Virus record (IMG/VR): IMGVR_UViG_3300009181_004240
Location: 1-53,064 of that record
Length of the DNA: 53,064 bases
Source of the DNA: a virus
Direction: 5' to 3' (one strand)
The notes below the pieces were generated by a model that was not told where the DNA came from, made no database searches, and saw only the letters and a list, made by a program, of their open reading frames with translations. The translations under genes were made by a program, and so were the position numbers. Of the stretch, positions 16,046 to 24,699 are shown in pieces; within the stretch, counting starts at the first letter, position 1, and every line of letters starts with the position of its first letter.

Positions 16046-16957
16046 ATGAAAAACTCATTAGCGAAAAACGGATTATCTTTAAGTCAGGCACAATCAATTA
16101 GCAACCTTTGCAATCAAAGAAGCCGAGACATTCAAAACAAGTTATCAGTAGTTAACAATATCCAAAAAACAGTTAAGTACGGTGATACTGATTATGTTGA
16201 GACCGTAGGTAATCCATTACCTAGCAATGTAGTTGAATTGTTGTTAGAGAAATCTCGTTTGCATGCAGCTCAAGCATTTTTAATGGAAAACATTAAAGCT
16301 AAGGATCTATTGATCCAAACACAAAAGGAAGCAGACTTTGAATATGAGATTGAAAGACCATTACGAGGTGGACTTAAAACTCCTGTTTCAGAATACAATG
16401 TAAATGAGGAATGGGCCTGGGATCAGTTATCTGTTGCTGAGTACAATGAGTTTATTGAGGCAGAAGCTTTTGCTGCTCACATTGGACAATTCATTCACAA
16501 AAATGGAATATTGGATCGTTTGAGATCTGAGTTACCTAATATCAAAACATTGGAATGGATTGAGTTAGAGGTAGGGAAGAAATCTCCAGTAGTTGTTACG
16601 CCTCATCATACTCCGGAGTATTTATCAGAGTTGCATGAAGAATTGTCTGCATTGCATCGTAAATACGAGCAACGTGTTAACTATTTTAAATCTAAGATTA
16701 AGAATGCGGTTACAGCAGAAAATGCACGCCGTGCTAAGGTTAACGGAGATGAGCAAGCTCAGTGTAATGAATACAACCAAACCATATTAGATGCACACGA
16801 AAAGGCATTACGTGAATGGAATAACGCATACAAAGAAGCTCATTTGGTTTGGGAAGAAGCTAGACTAAAAGAGATTGAGAACATCATTAATTTAAAAATT
16901 GAAGTTCCAGCAAGGTTCCAATCAGTTGTTGACCAGTTCATGCAAACAACAAATTAA
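16046..16957 (+). CDS. Hypothetical helical protein (303 aa)
   Basis: Own class A promoter and its own terminator, so a single-gene unit. Mostly helical: about 200-290 (YLSELHEELSALHRKYEQRV and on) looks like coiled coil. No enzyme motif or membrane segment is visible. Family not recognised. Confidence 0.88.
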   Translation: MKNSLAKNGLSLSQAQSISNLCNQRSRDIQNKLSVVNNIQKTVKYGDTDYVETVGNPLPSNVVELLLEKSRLHAAQAFLMENIKAKDLLIQTQKEADFEYEIERPLRGGLKTPVSEYNVNEEWAWDQLSVAEYNEFIEAEAFAAHIGQFIHKNGILDRLRSELPNIKTLEWIELEVGKKSPVVVTPHHTPEYLSELHEELSALHRKYEQRVNYFKSKIKNAVTAENARRAKVNGDEQAQCNEYNQTILDAHEKALREWNNAYKEAHLVWEEARLKEIENIINLKIEVPARFQSVVDQFMQTTN

Positions 16958-16966
16958 CATTGAGTT

Positions 16967-17004
16967 AATAGTCAGTAGAAACAAAAGTGGAAGCTGACTA
17001 TTTT
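16967..17004 (+). terminator. Terminator of the 303-aa protein gene
   Basis: AATAGTCAG pairs with CTGACTATT over 9 bp around an 18-nt loop, then TTTT. Confidence 0.7.
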
Positions 17005-17030
17005 AATGTTGGAGTAATAGATATTTTCAT

Positions 17031-17129
17031 ATGAAAAATATTATACAAGACAGCAAATCTTTGATTAAGATCATACCTCAATTCGCAATGAATTGTAACT
17101 TCCGCCCTCTTTACAAATTAAAAAACTGA
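17031..17129 (+). CDS. Doubtful small gene (32 aa) in a non-coding stretch
   Basis: ATG after TATTTTCAT; product MKNIIQDSKSLIKIIPQF and on, ending LYKLKN. No strong start signal. The 16,958-17,353 stretch is otherwise non-coding and is closed by a strong terminator at 17,295, so it may instead make a small RNA. Confidence 0.25.
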   Translation: MKNIIQDSKSLIKIIPQFAMNCNFRPLYKLKN

Positions 17130-17294
17130 GATAGAACTCAACGGTTAGACAGGTTGCTTTAAATAGATAATTGGCTAACAACTCTAGACTTAGTTATTAA
17201 CTTTGCCTTTGTAGTAAGGAGGGGTCTTTGATTTAGATTTTATTTTGGATTTAGTCTATATTATTTATTACTCCAGCAACTCGATAATATTAAG

Positions 17295-17317
17295 CCCAAC
17301 TTTGGTTGGGTTTTTTT
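17295..17317 (+). terminator. Strong Rho-independent terminator
   Basis: CCCAAC-TTTG-GTTGGG followed by seven T. It ends whatever transcript comes from 17.0-17.29 kb, where no convincing gene is present. Confidence 0.88.
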
Positions 17318-17353
17318 ATGTTTTTATATATTATATAATAAAAGAAATTCAAT

Positions 17354-18058
17354 ATGTTAGTTACATTAATTAGTGATACCCACGGCCAACACCGATCTGT
17401 AATATTACCTGGTGGTGATTTATTAATTCATACTGGTGACTTTATGACATCTGGTTATAGTAAAACACAAGCAGAAGACTTTTTTAAATGGATGCAAGGT
17501 CATGACTATGATGATATTGTGTTCATAGCCGGCAACCATGATCGTATAATGCAGAATGAACCTGACGAAATGCAAGGTATTCTAACCGGATATAAATTGA
17601 TCGATTACCTAGAAGATACTGAATTAGTGTTGTATAGAGATGGGCCTAATGGAGACCTACCAGAAAACAATATCAGAATATATGGTTCACCATGGCAACC
17701 TGAGTTCTATGATTGGGCGTTTAATTTACCAAGAAATGGTGATGTGTTAAAATCAAAATGGGATGCAATACCAACCAATACCGACATATTGCTTACACAT
17801 GGTCCTGCATGGGGCATGGTAGATGAAGTATACAATAGAAGAGGTGTTCATTTAGGTTGTGAATTGTTAACAGATAGAATTGCAGTGGTTAAACCTAAGA
17901 TTCATGTATGTGGTCATATTCATTCCGGACATGGATATTACTTTGATGGAACAACACATTTCTTCAATGCATCTGTGTTAAATGAACAATATGAATATGA
18001 ACAAAATATGTGGCACTTTGAGTGGGATCCAATTACAAACGAAATAAATTTTATATAG
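17354..18058 (+). CDS. Calcineurin-like metallophosphoesterase (second copy)
   Basis: 234 residues. Motifs in order: SDTHGQH near residue 7, HTGDF, AGNHDR, LTHGP, and CGHIHSGHG. All metal ligands of the superfamily are present. It resembles the Rv0805/UPF0046-like branch more than the shorter enzyme at 7.0 kb. Substrate unknown. It begins a tight operon of small genes to 19.6 kb. Confidence 0.93.
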   Translation: MLVTLISDTHGQHRSVILPGGDLLIHTGDFMTSGYSKTQAEDFFKWMQGHDYDDIVFIAGNHDRIMQNEPDEMQGILTGYKLIDYLEDTELVLYRDGPNGDLPENNIRIYGSPWQPEFYDWAFNLPRNGDVLKSKWDAIPTNTDILLTHGPAWGMVDEVYNRRGVHLGCELLTDRIAVVKPKIHVCGHIHSGHGYYFDGTTHFFNASVLNEQYEYEQNMWHFEWDPITNEINFI

Positions 18059-18059
18059 T

Positions 18060-18305
18060 ATGGGAAAAGTTATATTAGAGTTCGATTCAGTCGAAGAGCA
18101 AGATGACATCAAGTCAGCATTAGATGGTTATAAATGGAAACTAGCAATGTGGGATCTAGATCAAGAATTGCGAAAAACAACTAAATATGGTCAATCGGCA
18201 TTATCACTGAAAGATGAAGCATCTGCGTTAGAGCATGATTTAGCTGAAAGATATCGTGAACTATTACGAGAGGCACTGAGTACTTATGGTTTAATATTAG
18301 ATTAA
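18060..18305 (+). CDS. Hypothetical protein (81 aa)
   Basis: One nt after the phosphoesterase stop. Helical and charged (VEEQDDIKSALDGYKWKLAM). This pattern recurs in small T4-like phage proteins of unknown role. Confidence 0.82.
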   Translation: MGKVILEFDSVEEQDDIKSALDGYKWKLAMWDLDQELRKTTKYGQSALSLKDEASALEHDLAERYRELLREALSTYGLILD

Positions 18306-18307
18306 AT

Positions 18308-18682
18308 ATGGTAACAAGATATTGTAGAAGTTGCGACGCTAAAACAGAATGTCGCGAGAAATTGAATGACAATGTATGCAATGTATGTGATAGTACTCAT
18401 GTATTCAAATACTCATTGGTACGCGAACATGACAATTCAACTCACTATTCTAATTTAGTTAAATGGGTTGAATGGGATCGTGAAACTAGTAGAGCTAAAC
18501 AATTACATGATGAACCAGCAGTAGATTTTTCTTGTATGTTTGGTCCATATTCAATCCTAGGACAAGCATCATATGAATGGTTGACCACTGAAATTGTTGA
18601 GATTGTTGAGAAAACAGATTCGGAATTAAAATTTAAAACAAAAAATTCAACATATACTTTATATAATCATGATGAATTATAA
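18308..18682 (+). CDS. Small zinc-finger-like protein (124 aa)
   Basis: N-terminal RYCRSCDAKTECRE followed by VCNVCDSTHV gives a CxxC...CxxC pair that would bind zinc. The C-terminal part is beta-rich. Function unknown; a nucleic-acid or protein-binding role is possible. Confidence 0.82.
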   Translation: MVTRYCRSCDAKTECREKLNDNVCNVCDSTHVFKYSLVREHDNSTHYSNLVKWVEWDRETSRAKQLHDEPAVDFSCMFGPYSILGQASYEWLTTEIVEIVEKTDSELKFKTKNSTYTLYNHDEL

Positions 18683-18887
18683 AAAATATCCAGTACGAGC
18701 TCGGTTTGCAAATGAATCGGTGTACATGACAATACAGGTGGATCCTTCAAAGTTAAATATAATAAGGGAGTTTGCAACAGATGTGTTTGTAACAATTGAT
18801 GATGTATGTATCGCAATCAATAGAGAAGATTATGATGCAATGATAGAACTATATAACAATGGCAATGAAAAACATATTAAACATTAG
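18669..18887 (+). CDS. Hypothetical protein (72 aa)
   Basis: Overlaps the gene before by 14 nt and the gene after by 29 nt. Beta-rich first half. No family recognised. Confidence 0.72.
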   Translation: MMNYKKYPVRARFANESVYMTIQVDPSKLNIIREFATDVFVTIDDVCIAINREDYDAMIELYNNGNEKHIKH

Positions 18888-19461
18888 ATTGTGGTGGAAA
18901 TTTGAAGGTAGGTATTATCACAAAGATTTCATCGAAGGTATTAAAAATTTATGGAAATGGTTTCCTACTATATGGAAAGACAGAGATTGGGATGCTAATT
19001 TCATATATGAAATCATTAAAGTTAAATTAGAACACCAAGCAAAATACATTGGTGACCATGATAGACATAATAGTGCTAAACGAGATGCTGAACGAATGAG
19101 ATTAACTTCTCGTTTAATCCAACGATGTCAAGATGATTATTATGATATGGAGTATATGGATTACCATGAAAGCGAATGGAATTGGTTAGCCATCCCGGAA
19201 GATGATGATATCCCTGAGGAATATAAAGATTCTAAAAGATTAGAGATTGAACTAATCTCTGAAAATTTTGATGAATACTTTAAAAAGTACCCAATTCAAT
19301 ATAAAAGAGTATTATCTGGTGAGCTTAATAGATTTGATCGAAGTGGGGAAGAAAAGGATAAACAATTAATTGCAATGGAGATTGCACACGAAAATCAATA
19401 CAGATGTCGTAAATTGACATTTAAAATAATGGAAAGACATATAGAAGGATGGTGGGACTAA
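18859..19461 (+). CDS. Hypothetical protein (200 aa)
   Basis: Rich in W, Y, D, E and R. Segments such as FPTIWKDRDWDANFIYEIIK and RHNSAKRDAERMRLTSRLI look like a conserved phage protein of unknown role; no catalytic motif identified. Overlaps both neighbours. Confidence 0.82.
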   Translation: MAMKNILNIRLWWKFEGRYYHKDFIEGIKNLWKWFPTIWKDRDWDANFIYEIIKVKLEHQAKYIGDHDRHNSAKRDAERMRLTSRLIQRCQDDYYDMEYMDYHESEWNWLAIPEDDDIPEEYKDSKRLEIELISENFDEYFKKYPIQYKRVLSGELNRFDRSGEEKDKQLIAMEIAHENQYRCRKLTFKIMERHIEGWWD

Positions 19462-19622
19462 ATACATCGATTGAATTAGCAGCGATTACAGCAATAGTTT
19501 TTATCGCGAATATACTATTATTATATTACATGATAAAATTGTATTACGAAGCATTGAAGTCGGTTAATAAGTTCGGAAAACACAGAAAAAAGCGGAAGAA
19601 TAAGCTAAAGAAGGTTGGATAA
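19449..19622 (+). CDS. Small membrane protein (57 aa)
   Basis: One transmembrane helix (ITAIVFIANILLLYYMIKLY) followed by a very basic tail (KHRKKRKNKLKK), so N-out/C-in is likely. Its stop codon overlaps the -33 box of the next promoter. Confidence 0.65.
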   Translation: MVGLNTSIELAAITAIVFIANILLLYYMIKLYYEALKSVNKFGKHRKKRKNKLKKVG

Positions 19623-19645
19623 CTGCCATTAATTTCTTATTATAA
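19615..19645 (+). promoter_or_regulatory. Class A promoter
   Basis: TTGG at 19615, 19 nt, TATTATAA at 19638; gene at 19660. Confidence 0.75.
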
Positions 19646-19659
19646 TAAAAAATAAGAGT

Positions 19660-19956
19660 ATGAAACGTAAAAAATCTTTATTGACACATGTTTTTTTATT
19701 TTTAAGAAAATCAGGATTGTTATGCAAAAAGGAACAACCATATGTGTCAAAATTAAAAATTCAGCAATCAGTTGATCCGTCAGGTGAATCTATCGATCAC
19801 AAAGATTTCATGTTTGCAAAGAATGCATTGCTACATGTAAATGAGTTAGGCAAAGAGAAAAAGTTGTGTCATTACAATTTCAGAACACATAGTTGCCGTT
19901 GCGGTATCACATTGAATGAGTTGAAGGCAGATAACAATTGTCCACTTAAAAAATAA
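19660..19956 (+). CDS. Hypothetical protein (98 aa) with Cys/His cluster
   Basis: The C-terminal half has C, H, C, C and C in CHYNFRTHSCRCGITL...NNCPL, which may bind zinc. Basic N-terminus. Function unknown. Confidence 0.78.
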   Translation: MKRKKSLLTHVFLFLRKSGLLCKKEQPYVSKLKIQQSVDPSGESIDHKDFMFAKNALLHVNELGKEKKLCHYNFRTHSCRCGITLNELKADNNCPLKK

Positions 19957-19962
19957 AGAGAT

Positions 19963-20121
19963 ATGAAAACAGTAATCCGTTTTGTTGCACAGATATATGC
20001 AAACTTAATCATTGCATCGTTAGAGAATATTAAAGATCCGATGATCCGAGAATCCATTATCCAGCAAGGCATCGCACTAGATGCATATTGTATTGTGTTT
20101 CACGATATTTATTTAGACTAA
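19963..20121 (+). CDS. Small helical protein (52 aa)
   Basis: ATG in an AGAGAT context; product MKTVIRFVAQIYANLIIASL and on. Its TAA shares its last A with the next ATG, so the two are coupled. Confidence 0.65.
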   Translation: MKTVIRFVAQIYANLIIASLENIKDPMIRESIIQQGIALDAYCIVFHDIYLD

Positions 20122-20222
20122 TGGATACCATAACAAGATTAATCATTGCATTGCGAGATGCCTGGAAACGTTTTGTTAAGCGTCATATTGTAGATGATTA
20201 TCCATATAATGATAACATGTAA
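20121..20222 (+). CDS. Small protein (33 aa)
   Basis: Start overlaps the previous stop (TAATG). Product MDTITRLIIALRDAWKRFVK and on, amphipathic and basic. One nt gap to the nucleotidase. Confidence 0.55.
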   Translation: MDTITRLIIALRDAWKRFVKRHIVDDYPYNDNM

Positions 20223-20223
20223 C

Positions 20224-20610
20224 ATGAAAATAAGTTTTGATTTTGATAGTACACTGACAAGACCAGATGTACAAGAGTTTGCTAAGCAATGCATCGATGC
20301 CGGCCATGAAGTTTGGTTGGTAACATCCCGACAAGATACCGAGTCAGCATTGCAACGTGGCCATCATTGGGTTGAACGTCAGAATAACCAATTGTTTGAA
20401 GTTGCTGAACGAGTAGGTATCAATGCAGATCGTATTGTGTTTACTTCACATCAACCTAAAATAGAATTCCTTAAAGGCAAAGCGTTTACAATTCACATTG
20501 ATGATGATATTGAGGAACTGCTTGACATTAAAATATCTAAGGATCCATGTGTCGGAGTTAATGTAGAATACTTTGAATGGAAAGAAATAACCGAAAAACT
20601 TTTAAAATAA
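20224..20610 (+). CDS. HAD-family 5'-nucleotidase-like protein
   Basis: 128 residues from ATG 20224, chosen because it follows the previous stop directly and begins at the first HAD strand; an in-frame ATG at 20194 would overlap. Motif I is SFDFDSTLT (DxDxT), motif II VTSRQ, and a late acidic motif HIDDDIEE. This matches small HAD deoxyribonucleotidases, which dephosphorylate dNMPs, or related swivel-type HADs. It fits nucleotide recycling alongside ThyA. Confidence 0.85.
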   Translation: MKISFDFDSTLTRPDVQEFAKQCIDAGHEVWLVTSRQDTESALQRGHHWVERQNNQLFEVAERVGINADRIVFTSHQPKIEFLKGKAFTIHIDDDIEELLDIKISKDPCVGVNVEYFEWKEITEKLLK

Positions 20611-20615
20611 TAAAC

Positions 20616-20879
20616 ATGGAAAAATTTCCAAACAATAAAATGCCAGAATATGATCCATGGACTGGGGACAGGAATCCATATCTGCCAGAAATAACTACCA
20701 AACCAAAAAGTAAATTTACATATGTTTTTTGGTTGTATATGTTAGGATGCTTAACAGCAATCTCAAATACAATATTAACCATTGCAATTGCAATGCCATT
20801 TGACACTATATTTGCATGGGCCTTTGGTACATTTTATAGTGCAATATGTGTCATGCATGAATATTTAAGGAACAATTAG
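20616..20879 (+). CDS. Two-helix membrane protein, holin candidate
   Basis: 87 residues from ATG 20616. A soluble proline-rich N-terminus is followed by FTYVFWLYMLGCLTAISNTI and MPFDTIFAWAFGTFYSAICV, two transmembrane helices, with a short charged tail. It sits directly before the endolysin gene, the usual place of a holin; this is inference from position and topology. Confidence 0.7.
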   Translation: MEKFPNNKMPEYDPWTGDRNPYLPEITTKPKSKFTYVFWLYMLGCLTAISNTILTIAIAMPFDTIFAWAFGTFYSAICVMHEYLRNN

Positions 20880-20889
20880 GAGATAGAAT

Positions 20890-21324
20890 TTGAAATTAAT
20901 TATAACAAGTATATGTTGTGTTGCATTTACTACATTAATATCACAAACATATTTTAACAAGTATCAGTTGTTAGCTGATAGTTTAGAAACAATATACCAA
21001 ATACCTAGTTCAGTAATGTTAGCAATTGCTTATTATGAATCAGGAGCCGGTAAGAGCATGTTAGCCAGAAAATCAAACAACCACTTTGGTATTGTAGGAA
21101 AGAATCCACATTACAGGTCCAGGTATCGATATTTTAAAAGTGATACAGCATCATATGAAGGATTTTGTAAACTAATTTGCAATAAATCATTTTATAGAAA
21201 GTTGGCAGGTACCGATGATACACATCAATGGATCTTAGCAATCTCTAATGCAGGTTATGCTCAAAATGCAACAGCATGGCGGCATAAAATATTAGCAATT
21301 ATTAAAAGCAATGAATTAAGTTAG
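20890..21324 (+). CDS. Secreted endolysin, glucosaminidase-type
   Basis: 144 residues. The start is TTG 20890, supported by a rare good Shine-Dalgarno sequence AGGAG at 20878-20882. An N-terminal hydrophobic signal (LIITSICCVAFTTLI) directs export. The rest matches the glucosaminidase/GH73-like lysozyme fold: SVMLAIAYYESGAGKS with the catalytic-type Glu, NNHFGI, and a C-terminal ISNAGYAQN motif. It would cut peptidoglycan at lysis. It follows the holin-like gene and ends in a terminator. Confidence 0.88.
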   Translation: MKLIITSICCVAFTTLISQTYFNKYQLLADSLETIYQIPSSVMLAIAYYESGAGKSMLARKSNNHFGIVGKNPHYRSRYRYFKSDTASYEGFCKLICNKSFYRKLAGTDDTHQWILAISNAGYAQNATAWRHKILAIIKSNELS

Positions 21325-21347
21325 TCGACTAAGGTCGGCTTTTTTTG
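21323..21347 (+). terminator. Terminator after endolysin
   Basis: AGTCGAC pairs with GTCGGCT, followed by an eight-T run. Confidence 0.85.
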
Positions 21348-21358
21348 TGTCCAATTGG

Positions 21359-21389
21359 TTGGATCTGTGGATTCTATTTTATATTATAT
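21359..21389 (+). promoter_or_regulatory. Class A promoter
   Basis: TTGG at 21359, 19 nt, TATTATAT at 21382; gene at 21405. Confidence 0.75.
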
Positions 21390-21404
21390 AGAAAATTAAG
21401 AGAT

Positions 21405-21656
21405 ATGAATAAAGCAGAATTTTTCGCAGAATATGGTAGCGGTTTAGTAGTAGCACAAGAAGACAGTGCAGAGTATGGAGATTACTTATTTCTTCATCCA
21501 GAAGAGATTAGTAAAGTACAAGAATTTGACCCAGCAGAGTATCATGTTGTAGCAGTACACGAAACAGAAGATGGAGAAGATTTTGTAGAGATGGGACAGA
21601 TAGATTATGGATCACAGCCATATAAATATGGTTATTATGTAATTAAAAATAAATAG
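21405..21656 (+). CDS. Acidic hypothetical protein (83 aa)
   Basis: ATG 21405 is preferred over an upstream in-frame start because the class A -7 box lies at 21382. Very acidic (HETEDGEDFVEMGQIDYG). No family recognised. Confidence 0.78.
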   Translation: MNKAEFFAEYGSGLVVAQEDSAEYGDYLFLHPEEISKVQEFDPAEYHVVAVHETEDGEDFVEMGQIDYGSQPYKYGYYVIKNK

Positions 21657-21658
21657 TT

Positions 21659-21880
21659 ATGGAAGACATAGAACAAATGAAAAATGACATTTTAAAGTCA
21701 TTGGGTCAAGAAAATAATCCGGTTGGCATTCTATTAACCAGCTACCTCGAGGCTAAAATTAACAAGATAATGAGAAGCAAATTGATAGAGTTTCAATGCT
21801 TTATGTCAGAATTAGATTTGATAGAGGATCACAATTGGTCATTCGAAACAGTTGCAGACGAATTTTTAAGTGAATTATGA
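21659..21880 (+). CDS. Hypothetical protein (73 aa)
   Basis: Helical and acidic; ATGA overlap with the next gene. No family recognised. Confidence 0.75.
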   Translation: MEDIEQMKNDILKSLGQENNPVGILLTSYLEAKINKIMRSKLIEFQCFMSELDLIEDHNWSFETVADEFLSEL

Positions 21881-22116
21881 AAACAACATCTGCAAATATA
21901 CAAATCAATACACGTAAGTCAGCATTTACTGAGTTATCAGTGCATTGTATATTTTCCAATATTGGCAGTCATGACTTCATAGAAGTTACGGAATGGACAA
22001 ATGGAGGAGGATATGATGTATGCATTAATGCATCAAACCAGCAACAGACGTTTTATATAACATATGGCCAACTCAAAGCATTGCGCAAATTGGTTAAGGA
22101 ATTAGACAAAGCATAA
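21877..22116 (+). CDS. Hypothetical protein (79 aa)
   Basis: Beta-rich, with VTEWTNGGGYDVCI and a final helix, TYGQLKALRKLVKEL. This pattern is known to me from small conserved phage proteins of unknown role. Confidence 0.78.
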   Translation: MKTTSANIQINTRKSAFTELSVHCIFSNIGSHDFIEVTEWTNGGGYDVCINASNQQQTFYITYGQLKALRKLVKELDKA

Positions 22117-22301
22117 TGGGAGCGATCCAACCAAATAAGAATTTTGATAATGAACGGCGCGAACATCCACCATATCAAAAAACAGAATCCACACCGATAC
22201 CGATACAACAACGGTATGCAGAGTTAATGAAAAAGATAACTCCACCAACAAAGGATATCAGAGATGGATCGGTATATGCTAAATATTTTAATACTAAATA
22301 A
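22116..22301 (+). CDS. Hypothetical protein (61 aa), Pro-rich
   Basis: Start shares a base with the previous stop (TAATG). Polar, proline-rich and probably disordered. Confidence 0.65.
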   Translation: MGAIQPNKNFDNERREHPPYQKTESTPIPIQQRYAELMKKITPPTKDIRDGSVYAKYFNTK

Positions 22302-22302
22302 G

Positions 22303-22566
22303 ATGAAAACAGCAATTCAACATTTACTAGAGGCAATTGAATATAGACAAACTATATTGCCTGAGTTATATAAATCCGAAGAGTATACAGCCGGATATGA
22401 ATTAGCATTAACTTGGCTTACTGGCCAATGTGAATCAATGTTAGAACTAGAGAAGGATGACATAGTCCAAGCTGCAGCACAATGCCACCAAGATATGTTT
22501 GGTACTGATGGTATTGAGTACGGAGATAAATATTATAACGATACATTTAAAAAAGAAGTAATATGA
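22303..22566 (+). CDS. Hypothetical protein (87 aa)
   Basis: ATG 22303, one nt after the previous stop, is preferred to the upstream ATG 22264. Helical; ends with YGDKYYNDTFKKEV. ATGA-type overlap with the next gene. Confidence 0.75.
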   Translation: MKTAIQHLLEAIEYRQTILPELYKSEEYTAGYELALTWLTGQCESMLELEKDDIVQAAAQCHQDMFGTDGIEYGDKYYNDTFKKEVI

Positions 22567-23159
22567 AAAACATACACATTATCTCAACAGACCAACCAAG
22601 CAGGTTGCATCTTTGGACTGATGAAAAAGGAATGAGATTAGCATTATGTGAATTAGAATATTCACATACAAGAAACACTCAACACATTTACATCACTTCT
22701 GATGAAGAAATTAAAGAAAGAGATTATAGTTTTTACCCTCCATTTGGTGTAGGTAAAAACATATTTATTGACGGAGAATTATGTTTTCACATAGAATCCA
22801 AAGATGGTAAAGGAAGTTTTACTCAAAAAACCTATCAAACTTTAGACAGGAACAAAAAAATCATCCTAACAACAGACCCAACTCTAATTGCAGATGGTGT
22901 TCAAGCTATTTATGATGAGTTCTTAGAATGGTTTGTAAAGAATAGTTCTTGTGAGTTTGTTGAGGTGAATAAAAAACTTGTTGAATTTCCTCTAACATTT
23001 AAGATGATGTATAAAATCATCATACCACAAAAAGAATCTAAACCAATAAATAACATGGAAGAAATATTCAAAGAATTCGGTACCATCGGTGCACCATCAA
23101 TGTATGAGATTACTAAACTAATTTACGACGCGACACATGATAGTACTAGCTCTAATTAG
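22563..23159 (+). CDS. Hypothetical protein (198 aa) with MEEIF module at C-terminus
   Basis: The first 155 residues are alpha/beta without a known motif. The last 40 contain MEEIFKEFGTIGAPSMYEIT, which is almost identical to the start of the separate gene at 25,693 (MEEIFEEFGEIGAPSMYEIT). A former separate gene therefore seems fused here, or the region was duplicated. Confidence 0.8.
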   Translation: MKNIHIISTDQPSRLHLWTDEKGMRLALCELEYSHTRNTQHIYITSDEEIKERDYSFYPPFGVGKNIFIDGELCFHIESKDGKGSFTQKTYQTLDRNKKIILTTDPTLIADGVQAIYDEFLEWFVKNSSCEFVEVNKKLVEFPLTFKMMYKIIIPQKESKPINNMEEIFKEFGTIGAPSMYEITKLIYDATHDSTSSN

Positions 23160-23267
23160 TTTATCCGCAATTGCAATTATTGCATATTGGATGCGAACAA
23201 CAAAATAATATAACAATAATCCGGTCAGCACGCTAAATTCATTATTATAAATTAAAAGGATAATATT

Positions 23268-23657
23268 ATGGAAATAGCTATATTTTTTATGTTAGGGATG
23301 TTATTTGTATTAGTAGGGATTGCGGTTCCTGTTGTACTTAATATCATGTCTAGAATAAACAGAATTGAAACAACTGCAACTGATTCATTAACTCAAATCA
23401 ATTTAAGCATTGATCACATTCATAGAAGATTCGAAGAGGAACGACGAGGATGGGAAGAATCAGACAATCTTTTGCACCGCGTAATGAATAGTAGATCAGA
23501 CACTGTGGAAAATGAATTATCAAATTTAAGATCGAAAGTAGATTCTAACTTTGACAAACTGAATTCATATATCATTGCACATGTTGATAGAATTGAGTCT
23601 AACATTGCTACCACTGAGGCAGTAAGTAAATTAAAAAAACAACAAATTAACGGATAA
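23268..23657 (+). CDS. Membrane-anchored coiled-coil protein (129 aa)
   Basis: N-terminal transmembrane helix (IFFMLGMLFVLVGIAVPVVL), then a long heptad-like region (about 30-125). Could be a membrane-tethered spacer or a superinfection factor; function unknown. Confidence 0.8.
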   Translation: MEIAIFFMLGMLFVLVGIAVPVVLNIMSRINRIETTATDSLTQINLSIDHIHRRFEEERRGWEESDNLLHRVMNSRSDTVENELSNLRSKVDSNFDKLNSYIIAHVDRIESNIATTEAVSKLKKQQING

Positions 23658-23675
23658 AAAGATTTAGTGTGTTGG

Positions 23676-23706
23676 TTGGATTATTGTTATTATTTTCATA
23701 TTATAG
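23676..23706 (+). promoter_or_regulatory. Class A promoter
   Basis: TTGG at 23676, 19 nt, TATTATAG at 23699; gene at 23740. Confidence 0.75.
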
Positions 23707-23739
23707 TAAAAAATTAAAAGTAATTAATAAATAAGAGAT

Positions 23740-24081
23740 ATGAGCGGAGGAGCATTTGATTACAGTCAATATCAGATTAGAAATATTGCTGACAGTATTG
23801 AGCAAGAAATTATTAACAACGGTAGAGAGAAAACCGACTCTGAGTTAAAAGATGAAGCTGGTTGGCGAGATCCGGATTGGTATACAAAATATCCTGAGGA
23901 CTTAAAGCATTATGAATATCCAGCAGAAGTGATTGAAGAATTTAAAAATGCAGTAAGAGCATTGAGAATTGCTGAGGTATATGCACAACGAGTAGATTGG
24001 TTGCTATCAGGCGATGATGGAGAAGAATCATTCATGAGACGATTAAAAGATGATTTAGGTAAATTAAACGAAGATATATGA
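23740..24081 (+). CDS. Conserved phage protein (113 aa), MSGGAFDY family
   Basis: Begins MSGGAFDYSQYQIRNIAD and continues with helical RALRIAEVYAQRVDWLLSGD. I recognise this opening from small proteins frequent in phages and plasmids, with unknown function. ATGA overlap with the next gene. Confidence 0.85.
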   Translation: MSGGAFDYSQYQIRNIADSIEQEIINNGREKTDSELKDEAGWRDPDWYTKYPEDLKHYEYPAEVIEEFKNAVRALRIAEVYAQRVDWLLSGDDGEESFMRRLKDDLGKLNEDI

Positions 24082-24395
24082 AAATATTACCAATTATTCT
24101 AGGATCATTGCTAGTAATAACATCTTGTATAAAAAAACAACATGGTTGTGTATTAAATAGAACCGGATTGTTTGAGGTTAATAATCATTCCAATGTTACA
24201 GCAAAGTTTGTATTAATACAAAAACAAGATACAATCAGAGAAACAATATTACCACATACAAATTATCAATATACAATTAAAGCTGGTGTTGTAACTAAGG
24301 CTATTGTATATGTTGCTGATACAATATATAGAGAATCGCGAGATGGTTGGAAGATACAAAGATGCCAGTTAGATGGGGATTTAATACGGTTTTAA
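24078..24395 (+). CDS. Small lipoprotein (105 aa)
   Basis: Signal peptide with lipobox LLVITSC at the end of a hydrophobic stretch. The mature part is beta-rich. Likely anchored to the inner or outer membrane; function unknown. Confidence 0.75.
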   Translation: MKILPIILGSLLVITSCIKKQHGCVLNRTGLFEVNNHSNVTAKFVLIQKQDTIRETILPHTNYQYTIKAGVVTKAIVYVADTIYRESRDGWKIQRCQLDGDLIRF

Positions 24396-24490
24396 CAAAT
24401 CCATATGGTGCTAATATGAATGGTAAAATTAATATTAGATTTATTTCCGAAGATGATCCGCAGTACAAAATTAAAGAAATAGAACAATGA
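24362..24490 (+). CDS. Small protein (42 aa)
   Basis: Begins inside the end of the lipoprotein gene and ends with ATGA overlap into the next gene. Product MPVRWGFNTVLTNPYGANMN and on. Coupling on both sides supports it. Confidence 0.55.
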   Translation: MPVRWGFNTVLTNPYGANMNGKINIRFISEDDPQYKIKEIEQ

Positions 24491-24699
24491 AACAGACAGC
24501 AACGGAATGGTTGTTTCAACGATTGTGGGAAACACCGATAGACAAGTTAACTTGGTATGCTATTCTCGAACAGGCTACGGCAATGGAGAAAGAGCAGATA
24601 AAAGATGCTCATATTAATGGATTTTATAGTCCACCATTTAGGAAGAGTAGAAATGGGGAGGCAAAAGACTATTATGATAAAACTTTTAAATCAGAATAA
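24487..24699 (+). CDS. Hypothetical protein (70 aa)
   Basis: Helical; contains ATEWLFQRLWETPIDKLTWY and YDKTFKSE at the end. The final bases and the next start form a repeat seen again at 24,866. Confidence 0.75.
   Translation: MKQTATEWLFQRLWETPIDKLTWYAILEQATAMEKEQIKDAHINGFYSPPFRKSRNGEAKDYYDKTFKSE

Noticed and set aside
17126-17197. Leu-like tRNA (D-arm-like CTCAACGGTTAGAC, TTTAAAT loop)
   Set aside because: No T-arm consensus and a poor acceptor stem.
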